Shown: in pieces, positions 1-9,280 of the stretch
How positions within the stretch are numbered: the first letter of the stretch is position 1
Layout of the letters: the number at the start of each line of letters is the position of its first letter
Source: Muribaculaceae bacterium
GTDB taxonomy: Bacteria; Bacteroidota; Bacteroidia; Bacteroidales; Muribaculaceae
DNA length: 64,000 nucleotides
NCBI GenBank assembly: GCA_029061225.1
Contig: JAIDSM010000142.1
Location: 1-64,000 of the forward strand
Direction: 5' to 3'
Made by a program: the position numbers and the translations under genes
The notes under the pieces: model-generated
What the model saw: only the letters and a program-made list of their open reading frames with translations
The model's database searches: none
What the model was told of the DNA's origin: nothing

Positions 1-738
1 GCCCTTTATCTTGTTCCAGTTCCTATAAGTGGAGCCCCCGTTTCGGAGGTCATTCCGGATGGAAATTTGGAGATTCTACGACAATTACGCCATTTTATTG
101 TCGAGAATCTACGTACGTCGCGTCGTTATCTCAAGCATATAGATGCCGCGTTTCCAATAGCAGAGTGCACATTTGAAGTGCTTGACCGTCATACGGGGCC
201 TGAAGAGGTGGCCTCAATGCTTGAGCCACTTCGCAGAGGAGAGCCTGTAGGCATCATGAGTGAGGCCGGGTGTCCGGGCGTGGCAGATCCCGGCAGCCAT
301 CCTGTAGAGATTGCACAGCGAGAAGGGCTGAGGGTAATTCCTTTAGTGGGCCCAAGCTCCATATTGATGTCGCTTATGGCATCAGGATTCAATGGCCAGG
401 GATTTGCGTTCCATGGTTATTTGCCTATCGACGGCACAGAACGACGTAAGTCTCTGAAACGTCTTGAGTCGGAATCAGCGTCAAGACACATGACACAGAT
501 TTTCATCGAGACTCCTTACCGCAACAACCGTATGGTAGCGTTGCTTGCCGATGCGCTTGCTCCATCCACAATGTTGTGCGTAGCCTGCGATATCACTGAT
601 CCGGATAGAGAAGAGGTGATCACAGCCAAGGCGCAGGAATGGAAGAAAAGAAAATATGACTTTGATAAGCGTCCGGCAATCTTTCTTATCTATGCCGGAG
701 CAAAAGGAGGCGACAGCCGAAGATACGAGAAAAAATGA
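1..738 (+). CDS. RsmI-like SAM-dependent methyltransferase (5' end outside window)
   Basis: The reading frame is open from base 1, so the gene is cut by the window edge; about 22 codons are visible before the TTG at 67, which is not a credible start. The segment around 259-297 (SEAGCPGVADPG) matches the SAM-binding loop of the tetrapyrrole-methylase fold as seen in RsmI, the 16S rRNA C1402 ribose methylase, and GPSS follows near 349. Bacteroidales carry a divergent RsmI-like paralogue annotated only as SAM-dependent methyltransferase, and this resembles it. The exact RNA target is therefore inference. The stop overlaps the next gene's ATG by four bases (735-738), so the two are probably co-translated. 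Confidence 0.75.
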   Translation, partial: ALYLVPVPISGAPVSEVIPDGNLEILRQLRHFIVENLRTSRRYLKHIDAAFPIAECTFEVLDRHTGPEEVASMLEPLRRGEPVGIMSEAGCPGVADPGSHPVEIAQREGLRVIPLVGPSSILMSLMASGFNGQGFAFHGYLPIDGTERRKSLKRLESESASRHMTQIFIETPYRNNRMVALLADALAPSTMLCVACDITDPDREEVITAKAQEWKKRKYDFDKRPAIFLIYAGAKGGDSRRYEKK

Positions 739-1679
739 GCAGGAAGATATATTTTGAAGATCATCCGGAACTCCCATTTGAAGAGTGGAGCAATCCTTAT
801 GCCGGAGACTCTGGCCAAAAGACACCTACGTCTTCTCCGAAGCCGTTGTATTTCTGCTCTTTTGGAAGCGGATCGAGTGGCAATAGCTGCTATATTGGGT
901 CGAGGGAAGGAGGCTTGCTTGTGGATGTGGGCATAAGGGCAGAGGAAATAGAACGAGGACTCGCTGCCAACGGGGTCTCGATGAGCCATGTCAAGGGTGT
1001 GTTGCTGACCCATGACCATGCCGACCATGTAAAATATGTATATGCGTTGCTTCGTAATAACCGGCATCTAAAACTTTTTTGCACCAACAGGGTGCTGAAT
1101 GGTATGCTACGCCGACATTCCATTTCGAAGCGTATAAAGGAGTATCATATCCCCATCTTTAAGGAAATACCTTTCAAAGTGCTTGACTTTGAAATCACGG
1201 CTTTCGACGTGCCTCATGACGGGACTGACAATATGGGGTTTTCAATTGAGTTTGATTCCCGCCGGTTTGTAATAGCAACCGACCTTGGGGAGGTGACGGA
1301 TAGGGCTCGCTACTACATGAGCCGGGCCACTTATCTGATGATAGAAGCAAACTATGATGCCCATATGCTCCGAATGGGTCGCTATCCCGAATATCTCAAG
1401 GCTCGAATTGCAGGGACATCAGGGCATCTTGACAACAGGCAGACGGCAGCCTTCCTCTGCGAAATAATTAATCCGGGCCTTAACCATATATTCCTTTGTC
1501 ATCTTTCGCAAGATAACAACACCCCGCAGATAGCTCTCCGCACTGTCAGGGATGCACTTGAGAGGAAAGGAATTAAAATCGGGAATGCCATGGAGAGCTT
1601 AGACGACAGGAAAGCAGATGTGCAGCTTGCAGCTCTTCCCCGTTTTGATATGACAAGATGGTTTGTATTTAGAAAATGA
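735..1679 (+). CDS. MBL-fold metallo-hydrolase (YycJ/WalJ-like)
   Basis: 314 residues. The metallo-beta-lactamase metal-binding motif HDHADH lies at residues 93-98, preceded by the SFGSGSSGNS start of the fold that is typical of the YycJ/WalJ group. Members are metal-dependent hydrolases, often suspected to be nucleases acting in DNA or RNA metabolism; the substrate cannot be read from sequence. The first 35 residues precede the fold and look like a lineage-specific extension. The ATG overlaps the stop of the upstream methylase, and the tRNA-modifying gene mtaB follows after 4 bp, so this belongs to a tight operon. Confidence 0.8.
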   Translation: MSRKIYFEDHPELPFEEWSNPYAGDSGQKTPTSSPKPLYFCSFGSGSSGNSCYIGSREGGLLVDVGIRAEEIERGLAANGVSMSHVKGVLLTHDHADHVKYVYALLRNNRHLKLFCTNRVLNGMLRRHSISKRIKEYHIPIFKEIPFKVLDFEITAFDVPHDGTDNMGFSIEFDSRRFVIATDLGEVTDRARYYMSRATYLMIEANYDAHMLRMGRYPEYLKARIAGTSGHLDNRQTAAFLCEIINPGLNHIFLCHLSQDNNTPQIALRTVRDALERKGIKIGNAMESLDDRKADVQLAALPRFDMTRWFVFRK

Positions 1680-1683
1680 TGTT

Positions 1684-3042
1684 ATGACAGATGGTTTCAA
1701 TATACTAAGGGCATCCTACCATACACTCGGGTGCAAGCTCAATTTTTCCGAGACATCGGCAATCGGCATGCAGCTTGCCCGGAGAGGAATAATACGGGCT
1801 CTCCCTGAGGAGACACCGGATATTGTGGTGGTGAATACATGCTCTGTGACTGAAATGGCTGATAAGAAAGGACGTTCTCTCATCAGGCGTCTTCGTTCCC
1901 GTTGGCCTCAGGCCACTCTTGTAGTGACAGGATGCTATGCCCAACTGAAGCCGCAGGAAGTGGCCTCCATAGAGGGGGTGGACATTGTGCTTGGGAATGA
2001 TGAGAAACTTCGTATTGCTGAGTTTCTTGAACAGTGGGAGACAGACCGCCGTAGCAAAGTAGAAGTGCACGACTATCTCGATATTCGCGAATTCCGCGGC
2101 GCATGCGAGCGTGGGGACCGCACCCGTTATTGGCTCAAGGTGCAAGACGGATGCGACTATTTCTGTACTTACTGTACGATTCCTTTTGCCCGGGGGAGAA
2201 GCCGCTCAGGCCGGATCTCCGATCTTGTGGCGGAGGCTGAGAAGGCAGCAGAAGCAGGGGGGAAGGAGATTGTGCTTACGGGTGTCAATGTAGGATGTTT
2301 TGGTAAGGATACCGGTGAGGATTTCCTGGAACTGCTCAAGCGACTGGACAATGTAGAAGGAATAGAGCGTTATCGCATCTCAAGCATAGAGCCGAATCTT
2401 TTGACAGAATCGATTGTGAGATGGATTGCGGATGAAAGCCGCGCATTTATGCCAAGTTTCCACATACCTTTGCAGTCCGGATCAGACGAAGTTCTCAGGC
2501 TAATGAACCGCAGATATCGAACAGATGTCTTCTCGGATCGCATTTCACTCATCAGAAGTCTTATCCCGGATGCTTTCATCGGCGTTGACATAATAGCAGG
2601 CGCTCGGGGAGAGACAGAAGAGGAATGGGAAAAAAGTTATAATTATGCAGCATCTCTTCCTATAAGCCGCTACCATGTGTTCCCTTATTCCGAGCGTCCT
2701 GGGACAAAGGCACTTGGGATTGACCATCAAGTGAGCCAAGAAGAAAAGCATAGGAGGGTGGCATTGCTCACGAAGCTCAGCGATGAGAAACTCCGCGACT
2801 TTTCCCGAAAATTTTTCGGCACAGCGCGCCCTGTGCTTTGGGAGCATCCGGATGCTGAAGAGAATGGGGTGATGTATGGCCACACGGATAATTATCTACG
2901 GATTCGTGCGAACGCTTCCGCTTCTAATTTCAACAGTATTACTCCGGCACTGATCACCGGATTCCATGATGTAGAAACACTCGACGGGACTGTCATAACC
3001 TGCAGCGGGAAAAATGATGTGGCATTTCGAAAAAACGAATGA
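1684..3042 (+). CDS. mtaB: tRNA t6A37 methylthiotransferase MtaB
   Basis: Radical-SAM methylthiotransferase of 452 residues that converts t6A37 to ms2t6A37 in ANN-decoding tRNAs. The N-terminal cluster cysteines are at about 17 (LGCKLN), 53 (NTCSVT) and 84 (TGCYAQ), and the radical-SAM CxxxCxxC is at 157, 161 and 164. The MtaB-type LGCKLN start separates it from MiaB and RimO. A frame opening at TTG 1663 lies inside the previous gene; ATG 1684 gives the expected N-terminus just before SYHTLGCK. The gene ends in an ATGA overlap with the glycosyltransferase at 3039. Confidence 0.92.
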   Translation: MTDGFNILRASYHTLGCKLNFSETSAIGMQLARRGIIRALPEETPDIVVVNTCSVTEMADKKGRSLIRRLRSRWPQATLVVTGCYAQLKPQEVASIEGVDIVLGNDEKLRIAEFLEQWETDRRSKVEVHDYLDIREFRGACERGDRTRYWLKVQDGCDYFCTYCTIPFARGRSRSGRISDLVAEAEKAAEAGGKEIVLTGVNVGCFGKDTGEDFLELLKRLDNVEGIERYRISSIEPNLLTESIVRWIADESRAFMPSFHIPLQSGSDEVLRLMNRRYRTDVFSDRISLIRSLIPDAFIGVDIIAGARGETEEEWEKSYNYAASLPISRYHVFPYSERPGTKALGIDHQVSQEEKHRRVALLTKLSDEKLRDFSRKFFGTARPVLWEHPDAEENGVMYGHTDNYLRIRANASASNFNSITPALITGFHDVETLDGTVITCSGKNDVAFRKNE

Positions 3043-4043
3043 CTATGGCTTTAGGTGCTATTCTCTCGGTGATAATACTTAATTGGAATGGGGAGAAACT
3101 ACTGCGTGAGTTTCTCCCGTCGGTCATTGCCAATACGCAAGGTCAGGAAGTGGAGGTGATCGTAGCTGACAATGGCTCGAGTGACGATTCCTTGAGGGTG
3201 ATGTGTGAAGAGTTTCCGAATGTCAAGATGCTGGTGTTCGATGAGAATCTGGGTTTTTCAGGTGGGTACAATCGTGCTATCGCAGAAGTTGATTCAGAGT
3301 TTGTAGTGCTCCTTAATTCCGACGTGGAGACTCCTCCGGGATGGTGGCAACCATTGCTTCAGTTTATGAATGCCAATCCGGGTGTAGGTGCTTGCCAACC
3401 GAAGATACTTTCATATCGCAGGAAAGATATGTTTGAATATGCCGGGGCTGCCGGCGGACTTCTGGACAAATATGGATATCCTTTCTGCCGAGGTCGCTTG
3501 TTTGACAAGGTTGAATATGATTTATGCCAGTATGATACGGGACCCGAAGATATAGCCTGGGCATCCGGTGCAGCCTTGATGGTGAGGCGCGAGGTGTATC
3601 TTGATGCCGGAGGACTTGATGAGTTGTTTTTCGCGCACATGGAGGAAATTGATCTTTGCTGCCGGATTCACAATTTAGGCTATCGTGTGTGTGTAGTTCC
3701 GGAATCGCACGTCTATCATTTAGGTGGAGCATCGCTTGCACAAGGGGATCCGAAGAAGACTTACCTCAATTTTCGCAACAATCTATTGCTTTTGCACAAG
3801 AACCTCCCTGAAAAGAAAGGGAAAAGGGTGCTATTCAAACGCAGGCTTATGGACACTCTTGCTTTCTTTATGTATGTAGCAAAGTTTGACTTTCCTAACG
3901 CAAAGGCAATATTAAAAGCCCATTCCGACTTCAGGAAGATGAAAAAGAAATATGTCACTTTCCCGGATCAAGATGTTCTATCTCAGCTTCCCGGAGCTGA
4001 CCGGTGTATAGTAGCCGACCGATATCTTCCCTTCAAATTCTAA
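3039..4043 (+). CDS. Glycosyltransferase family 2 (rhamnosyltransferase-like)
   Basis: 334 residues. A GT-A fold starts almost at the N-terminus (VIILNWNG, then VADNGSSDDS), with the LNSDVE metal-site region near residue 90 and a WASGAALMVRR segment typical of WbbL-type transferases that extend surface polysaccharides. The acceptor and sugar are unknown. The start codon overlaps the mtaB stop by four bases. It is a solitary glycosyltransferase within a housekeeping operon, followed 21 bp later by surE; this order looks like a conserved Bacteroidales string rather than a polysaccharide locus. Confidence 0.8.
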   Translation: MTMALGAILSVIILNWNGEKLLREFLPSVIANTQGQEVEVIVADNGSSDDSLRVMCEEFPNVKMLVFDENLGFSGGYNRAIAEVDSEFVVLLNSDVETPPGWWQPLLQFMNANPGVGACQPKILSYRRKDMFEYAGAAGGLLDKYGYPFCRGRLFDKVEYDLCQYDTGPEDIAWASGAALMVRREVYLDAGGLDELFFAHMEEIDLCCRIHNLGYRVCVVPESHVYHLGGASLAQGDPKKTYLNFRNNLLLLHKNLPEKKGKRVLFKRRLMDTLAFFMYVAKFDFPNAKAILKAHSDFRKMKKKYVTFPDQDVLSQLPGADRCIVADRYLPFKF

Positions 4044-4064
4044 TTTCAATAGACTCAATATTAT

Positions 4065-4838
4065 ATGAAGAAACTTATTCTTGTGAGCAACGACGATGGC
4101 TATATGGCCAAGGGTGTCAGAGAACTGATGGCTATGCTTGCGCCATATGGAGAAGTGGTGGCAGTGTGTCCTGATCAAGGTCGCAGTGGACAATCAATGG
4201 CACTCACATTCGATGCCCCCCTTAGAGTAAAAGAAGAGCACAGCCCGGTTCCGGGCACTAAGCTTTTTAGTTGCAATGGTACTCCTGTAGATTGTGTGAA
4301 GATTTCGCGTTATGCTGTGCTTGGAGGCAGAATGCCAGATTTAGTAGTGGCAGGCATCAACCACGGGAGCAATGCCTCTGTCAATGTGCTTTACAGTGGC
4401 ACGATGGGTGCAGTGCAAGAGAGTTGCTCATGGGGTGTCCCGTCAGTTGGTTTTTCTCTTACTACCCATGATGCAGACGCTGACTTTTCCTCAGTGATTC
4501 CGACGGTGGATGCCCTTATACCGGGTATTCTTGCCAATGGATTGCCGAAGGGAACATTTATAAATGTAAATGCTCCGGCTGGATTTGCTGATGCTCCTGC
4601 AATATTATGTCGCGAGAGCAAAGCTCATTGGAGTGAGGAGTATCAAGAATATCATGATCCTATGGGACGTGCATTCTTCATGCTTGCAGGCCATTTGGTG
4701 AATGATGAGCCTGAAAGCACAGATACAGATCTATATGCTCTGGATCATGGGCGTACATCTGTGGTCCTTGAGGCTCTTGACCGCACGGCTTCATCTTCTC
4801 AGGTTCCTGTATGGCTAAAATCGTGCTTAAAAAATTGA
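4065..4838 (+). CDS. surE: 5'/3'-nucleotidase SurE
   Basis: 257 residues, normal for SurE. Hallmarks are the SNDDG metal-binding motif at residues 8-12, the NGTPVDC segment, and GINHGSN followed by the GTMGA turn. SurE dephosphorylates nucleoside 5'- and 3'-monophosphates with a divalent metal and is linked to stationary-phase survival. It closes the five-gene + strand run; the intergenic stretch after it is 382 bp and holds a separate promoter, hairpins and a terminator. Confidence 0.95.
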   Translation: MKKLILVSNDDGYMAKGVRELMAMLAPYGEVVAVCPDQGRSGQSMALTFDAPLRVKEEHSPVPGTKLFSCNGTPVDCVKISRYAVLGGRMPDLVVAGINHGSNASVNVLYSGTMGAVQESCSWGVPSVGFSLTTHDADADFSSVIPTVDALIPGILANGLPKGTFINVNAPAGFADAPAILCRESKAHWSEEYQEYHDPMGRAFFMLAGHLVNDEPESTDTDLYALDHGRTSVVLEALDRTASSSQVPVWLKSCLKN

Positions 4839-4923
4839 TGAAATAAAATGGTCAAAATGTGTTAAAGTTATAACAAATTTGCCCTTTTATATATAATAGG
4901 TGTTTAGTATGGAAAAAAAATAT

Positions 4924-5113
4924 TAATTTTGCACAAAGAATAGAAAGACATTCATACAGTAAAGACCAATTAATCGTTTCATTGACAATTATTGTTGCAT
5001 TAGTAAAGTTATGGATTAATAGTTAAATTAGGATTAGGACACACGGTATCTCGCGAAGGATTTCGAGGGATGCCGGAAAAAAGGGATTCGTAGCGATACG
5101 AGTCCCTTTTTCG
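4924..5113 (+). ncRNA. Candidate non-coding RNA between surE and ftsX
   Basis: This 382-bp gap has no plausible gene. A Bacteroides -7 box (TAATTTTG, 4924-4931) suggests a start near 4938. Two hairpins follow: an imperfect one at about 5044-5075 (CGGTATC pairing with GATGCCG, CTCGcGAA with TTCGAG inside), and an intrinsic terminator at 5079-5112. A separate strong promoter for ftsX lies downstream of the terminator, so the transcript is not simply the ftsX leader. The segment at 5008-5038 faintly resembles the conserved part of the small RNA copies at 9.3, 10.2 and 22.9 kb, but too weakly to claim homology. Confidence 0.4.
5079..5112 (+). terminator. Intrinsic terminator
   Basis: The arm AAAGGGATTCGT pairs with ACGAGTCCCTTT across a short loop with one mismatch, and the right arm runs into five T. 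It ends the candidate ncRNA or surE readthrough just before the ftsX promoter. Confidence 0.75.
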
Positions 5114-5145
5114 TGAATGGATTAGCATCTTTTTAGTTATTTTAC

Positions 5146-5176
5146 TTGACTTTAGGGAAAAAATGTATTATCTTTG
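5146..5176 (+). promoter_or_regulatory. Bacteroides-type promoter of ftsX operon
   Basis: TTGAC at 5146-5150 and TATCTTTG at 5169-5176 with an 18-bp gap fit the Bacteroidetes -33/-7 consensus. Expected start near 5183, giving a leader of about 38 nt. The architecture is nearly identical to the promoter of the small RNA at 9244-9275. Confidence 0.8.
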
Positions 5177-5220
5177 CACCCGATATTTGCCCGCGGGTCG
5201 GGATAAATGGAAAAATCTGA

Positions 5221-6102
5221 ATGATGAAGCCACAGAAAGAGGTAAAGATATCCAGCTGGGCAGCTCACACCACGACAGGAGTGAGCGTGACACTCGCCTT
5301 GCTTACATTGGGCCTCATAGCTATGATATGGATTGCTGCAGCCGCAGAATCACGCCGCATGATGGAGAAGATAGAGATCAGCGTCGTGATGGCCGACAAT
5401 GTAGGCGATGAGCGTGCGATGGCTATATGCGATGCAATTGCAAATACTCGTTTTGCCCAAAATGTAAGATACATTTCTAAGAAAGAAGCACTTGACAACT
5501 GGAAGGAAGCTACAGGAGAAGACCTTGAGTATGTGTTTGGGGTCAATCCCCTGTCGCCTGAAGTCGCATTTACAGTAGCTGCAGAATATTCTACGGTAAG
5601 TGGAATTGAAAGTATAAAGAAAAGTGTGTCGGCAGTTGATGGGGTGGCAGAAGTGGGTGCTCCTGACAGCAGACTCATAGAAACGATGAATTCCAACATC
5701 AGGAAGCTGACGATTGCCTTTATTGTCATAGCGGCTATTATGCTGATTATTTCTTTCGTTTTAATAAGCAATACTGTCAGGCTATCAATTTACGCTAAAA
5801 GATTTACTATTCATACGATGCAACTCGTGGGCGCGACCGACGGGTTCATACGTCGTCCGTTTATCGTTGCCAATGCAGTTGTAGGAGCCTTATCCGGGTT
5901 AGTGGCAGGGGGATTGCTATCGGCAGTTCTTGCTGCGAGCGGCAGCCTGGGTTTTGATCAGTTGGGCTCGCTTGTTGATTGGGGGTGGATGGTGTGTGTT
6001 GACATTGGCCTTGTAGCAGGAGGAGCGTTGATATGTGCACTTGCTGCTCTCGTGGCCACAACGCATCACTTGCATCAAGATTATAGCGAGCTTTTCAAAT
6101 AA
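5221..6102 (+). CDS. ftsX: FtsX-like cell division permease
   Basis: 293 residues with the FtsX layout: a cytoplasmic tail, one membrane helix near 20-42, an extracytoplasmic domain of about 115 residues, then three helices in the C-terminal half (about 163-187, 214-238, 253-280). FtsX with the ATPase FtsE forms an ABC-type complex that activates septal peptidoglycan hydrolases. No ftsE is nearby, which is common in this phylum. Two ATG codons are adjacent (5221 and 5224); either could be used. It starts the ftsX, DUF3098, uppP, truB, queA string. Confidence 0.88.
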   Translation: MMKPQKEVKISSWAAHTTTGVSVTLALLTLGLIAMIWIAAAAESRRMMEKIEISVVMADNVGDERAMAICDAIANTRFAQNVRYISKKEALDNWKEATGEDLEYVFGVNPLSPEVAFTVAAEYSTVSGIESIKKSVSAVDGVAEVGAPDSRLIETMNSNIRKLTIAFIVIAAIMLIISFVLISNTVRLSIYAKRFTIHTMQLVGATDGFIRRPFIVANAVVGALSGLVAGGLLSAVLAASGSLGFDQLGSLVDWGWMVCVDIGLVAGGALICALAALVATTHHLHQDYSELFK

Positions 6103-6159
6103 ATGTTCGGAAAGAATAGAATTTATAACGATTTGTCATTGATCATTTGAATAAATAAG

Positions 6160-6432
6160 ATGAAAATAAAGTTTCCGTCTCCACAATCAGGAGACATAAA
6201 GAAAGTTGAGGAAAGTCAGCGGCCTTTTGGTCGAAGAAACTATATAGCCATGGCAGGATGCTTGGCTTTGATAGTGGTAGGATTTATTTTGATGGCTGGT
6301 CCGGGAAGCTCTGTGGAAAATGGTTTCAATCCGGATATCTTTTCTACTCGCCGTATCGTAATCGGTCCGGCAGTGACCTTCCTTGGGTTTCTTTTGATGG
6401 CTTTTGCTATCCTTATAAAACCTTCAAAGTGA
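6160..6432 (+). CDS. DUF3098 family membrane protein
   Basis: 90 residues with two predicted membrane helices (about 27-46 and 65-86) separated by a short loop, after a polar N-terminus. The sequence and its place between ftsX and uppP match the DUF3098 family of Bacteroidetes, whose function is unknown. The constant neighbourhood suggests a role around cell division or the lipid-carrier cycle, but this is inference from position alone. Confidence 0.8.
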   Translation: MKIKFPSPQSGDIKKVEESQRPFGRRNYIAMAGCLALIVVGFILMAGPGSSVENGFNPDIFSTRRIVIGPAVTFLGFLLMAFAILIKPSK

Positions 6433-6506
6433 AAGGAGAAACCCAGACACAGAATCGGTAACAAGCTATATTTTTAATATTCATCACTAATAATTTTAGC
6501 ATTCGA

Positions 6507-7331
6507 ATGGATTGGTTAGACGCCCTTATCCTCGGCATTGTTCAGGGCCTTGCCGAATATCTTCCAATTTCTTCAAGTGGACATCTCGTGATCTTCCGTG
6601 AAATACTTGGACTAAAGCTTCAAGGCGATGATGCATTGCAGTTTGACGTGATCCTGCATGCCGCCACAGTGCTCAGTACGGTAGTGGTCTTATGGCCATT
6701 GTTCAGGGATTTGTGCAAGAGTTTCTTTACATTCAGCAAAGATGACAATTTTTGGTATGTCGTCAAGATTTTAGTCAGCTGTATCCCTATTGCCATTGTC
6801 GGATTCTGCTTCAAGGACCTCGTGGAAAGTGTCTTTACAGGCAATCTTACAATAGTAGGCATATGTCTGCTTGCGACCGCTTGCTTGCTGACTTTTGCTC
6901 ACTTCAGCGACCGCCTGATGAATGGCAAGATGATCAGTGCAAATCGAGGCAGGGATATCACTTTTGCAGATGCCCTGACAATAGGCGTGGCTCAGGCTGT
7001 AGCAGTCCTTCCGGGACTTAGCCGTAGTGGTACCACTATTGCTACCGGTATTCTTATCGGAGACAAGAGAGATAAGGTGGCCTCCTTTTCGTTCCTGATG
7101 GTTATCATTCCTATTGTAGGCGAGGCTCTTCTTAGTCTTAAGGATATCCTTGCAGGCGAGGCAGAAGGTCAGACTCCCGTCTCAGTCACTTGCCTTTTGA
7201 TTGGTTTTATAGCCGCATTTGTCGTTGGATGTGCAGCTTGCAAATGGATGCTCAATCTTGTTAAGAAAGGGAAATTGGTTTGGTTTGCCGTATATTGTGC
7301 GATAGTGGCGATTCTATGTCTTATATGGTAA
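6507..7331 (+). CDS. uppP: Undecaprenyl-diphosphatase UppP (BacA)
   Basis: 274 residues, all-helical membrane protein. It shows both family signatures: EYLPISSSGH (residues 18-26) and PGLSRSGTT (169-177), which form the active site. UppP dephosphorylates undecaprenyl pyrophosphate so that the carrier can be reused for peptidoglycan and surface polysaccharides, and confers bacitracin tolerance. It sits 12 bp upstream of truB in the ftsX operon. Confidence 0.96.
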   Translation: MDWLDALILGIVQGLAEYLPISSSGHLVIFREILGLKLQGDDALQFDVILHAATVLSTVVVLWPLFRDLCKSFFTFSKDDNFWYVVKILVSCIPIAIVGFCFKDLVESVFTGNLTIVGICLLATACLLTFAHFSDRLMNGKMISANRGRDITFADALTIGVAQAVAVLPGLSRSGTTIATGILIGDKRDKVASFSFLMVIIPIVGEALLSLKDILAGEAEGQTPVSVTCLLIGFIAAFVVGCAACKWMLNLVKKGKLVWFAVYCAIVAILCLIW

Positions 7332-7343
7332 CCTGTAGATGAG

Positions 7344-8063
7344 ATGGATTTTATATCAGGAGAAATCATAGGAATTGACAAGCCTCTTGGATGGACTTCG
7401 TTTGATGCCGTAAAGCGAGTAAGGGGAGCTATACAGCGACGGTTGAATGTAAAAAAATTCAAGGTAGGACATGCCGGGACGCTCGACCCCCTTGCTACAG
7501 GAGTGCTTATCATATGCACAGGACGCTCCACCCGCGATATAGAGCGCCTGCAGAATGGTACGAAAGAATATATAGCTACCATACGTCTCGGTGCCACGAC
7601 ACCAAGTTTCGATCTTGAGACGGAAATTGATGCAGAATATCCTTATGAGCATATTACGTTGGATATGGTCAAGGATATCCTTCCTCGCTTTACCGGCCAT
7701 ATTATGCAGGTTCCACCTGTCTATAGTGCTGTGAAAGTGGAAGGGAAGCGAGCTTATAAATATGCTCGAAAAGGAAAGGAAGTGGAGCTGAAGGCAAAAC
7801 CATTGGTGATAGAGGAGCTCGAACTGCTTCCTTCGGAATTGCCGGAGCTGAGGCTTCGGATCGTATGCTCTAAAGGGACATATATAAGGGCTCTGACAAG
7901 GGATATAGGAGCCGCACTGCAATCAGGAGCGCATCTCACTGCACTTTGCCGCACGAGAGTGGGGGATGTAAGGCTCGAAAATTGCTTGACGGTGGATCAG
8001 GCTGTCGATCAGATTGCAACCTGCGATGTGACATATCCGGAAGACTTCAAGATCAAAGAATAA
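7344..8063 (+). CDS. truB: tRNA pseudouridine-55 synthase TruB
   Basis: 239 residues. The catalytic aspartate is at residue 48 in GHAGTLDPLATG, with DKPLGWTS upstream and KGTYIRALTRDIG in the second half, all standard TruB motifs. It makes pseudouridine 55 in the T-loop of tRNAs. The short C-terminal end without a PUA domain fits bacterial members. It is separated from queA by 37 bp containing a weak 7-bp periodic repeat. Confidence 0.95.
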   Translation: MDFISGEIIGIDKPLGWTSFDAVKRVRGAIQRRLNVKKFKVGHAGTLDPLATGVLIICTGRSTRDIERLQNGTKEYIATIRLGATTPSFDLETEIDAEYPYEHITLDMVKDILPRFTGHIMQVPPVYSAVKVEGKRAYKYARKGKEVELKAKPLVIEELELLPSELPELRLRIVCSKGTYIRALTRDIGAALQSGAHLTALCRTRVGDVRLENCLTVDQAVDQIATCDVTYPEDFKIKE

Positions 8064-8097
8064 TGTGAAAACGAAAATAGCACAACGCAAAACGAAA
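8063..8097 (+). repeat. Degenerate 7-bp periodic array (truB-queA spacer)
   Basis: Five in-register heptads from the truB stop codon to just before queA: ATGTGAA, AACGAAA, ATAGCAC, AACGCAA, AACGAAA. It is the most degenerate of the arrays in the window and could be chance in A-rich sequence; it is listed because it has the same placement at a stop codon. Confidence 0.35.
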
Positions 8098-8100
8098 TAA

Positions 8101-9153
8101 ATGAAACTCTCACAATTCAAATTCAAACTCCCCGATGCGCAGATTGCAATGTATCCATCTGAAAATCGAGATGAATGCCGCTTAATGGTGGTGGATGTAC
8201 GCGATGGCAGCATCAAGCATTGCATTTTTAAAGAGATAATAAATTTCTTTGAAGACCAGGATGTCATGGTCTTCAATGATACACGTGTATTTCCTGCCCG
8301 CCTTTTCGGCAATAAGGAAAAGACTAACGCAAAGATTGAAGTTTTTCTCTTGCGTGAACTAAATGAAGCAAACAAATACTGGGATGTGCTCGTAGAGCCT
8401 GCACGCAAGATAAGGATAGGCAATAAGCTCTACTTTGGTGAAGATGACTCAATGGTGGCTGAAGTGATCGACAACACCACTTCTCGCGGACGTACGCTGC
8501 GGTTCCTCTATGATGGTCCGCATGATGAATTCAAGGATGCTCTTTATGCGCTTGGCGATACTCCACTTCCCGATTACATCACGCGTGACGCTGAGCCGGC
8601 TGATGTGGACCGCTATCAGAATATATTCGCAACTAAGGAGGGTGCTGTCATGGCTCCGGCAGCAGGCCTGCATTTCAGCCGCGAACTTATGAAACGACTC
8701 GAGATCAAGGGCGTGGAGCGTGGATTCATCACTCTTCACTGTGGGCGTGGAAATTTCCGTGACATAGACGTTGAAGACCTTACCAAACATCGCATGGATT
8801 CTGAAGAGATGTTTGTGGAAGAAGATGTGGTGGAGATGGTAAATGCCGCTAAAGACCGTGGTTCTCGTATATGTGCAGTCGGCACATCGACTATGCGAGC
8901 ACTTGTGACGGCGGAGTGCATGAATGGCCACCTGATGCCTTTCGAAGGATGGACAAATAAGTTTGTGTTCCCTCCTTATGATTTTACTGTCTGCGACTCA
9001 ATGGTCTCAAACTTCCATTTGCCATATAGCACATTGCTGATGATGGTAGCGGCTTTTGGTGGCTATGATCTGATCATGAAGGCATATGACATGGCAGTCA
9101 AAGAAGGCTATATGTTTGGAGCATATGGCGACGCAATGCTCATTCTTCGATGA
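8101..9153 (+). CDS. queA: tRNA preQ1 ribosyltransferase-isomerase QueA
   Basis: 350 residues, the normal length. QueA transfers and isomerises the ribosyl moiety of SAM onto preQ1-34 in tRNA, the penultimate queuosine step. Recognised by the N-terminal [15 protein letters not shown] region, the [12 protein letters not shown] segment and the C-terminal [14 protein letters not shown] block. It ends the ftsX operon; no clear terminator follows, only about 90 bp of AT-rich sequence before the promoter at 9244. Confidence 0.95.
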   Translation: MKLSQFKFKLPDAQIAMYPSENRDECRLMVVDVRDGSIKHCIFKEIINFFEDQDVMVFNDTRVFPARLFGNKEKTNAKIEVFLLRELNEANKYWDVLVEPARKIRIGNKLYFGEDDSMVAEVIDNTTSRGRTLRFLYDGPHDEFKDALYALGDTPLPDYITRDAEPADVDRYQNIFATKEGAVMAPAAGLHFSRELMKRLEIKGVERGFITLHCGRGNFRDIDVEDLTKHRMDSEEMFVEEDVVEMVNAAKDRGSRICAVGTSTMRALVTAECMNGHLMPFEGWTNKFVFPPYDFTVCDSMVSNFHLPYSTLLMMVAAFGGYDLIMKAYDMAVKEGYMFGAYGDAMLILR

Positions 9154-9243
9154 ACCAAGATATGGATTAAACTTAAAAATTTTAACTAAACTTCTATTTT
9201 AAAGTTAATTAAGTTTAATCGAATAAAAATTTTTATCTAAATA

Positions 9244-9275
9244 CTTGACAAACGCCTTTTGATGTATTATCTTTG
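9244..9275 (+). promoter_or_regulatory. Promoter of small RNA copy 1
   Basis: TTGACA (9244-9249) and TATCTTTG (9268-9275) with an 18-bp gap. The predicted start falls at about 9280-9282, at the first base of the conserved small-RNA segment. Confidence 0.75.
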
Positions 9276-9280
9276 CATCG

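Noticed and set aside
5163..5411. An open frame starting right after the ftsX promoter
   Set aside because: It overlaps ftsX in another frame, ends soon after, and the ftsX product is clearly the real one.
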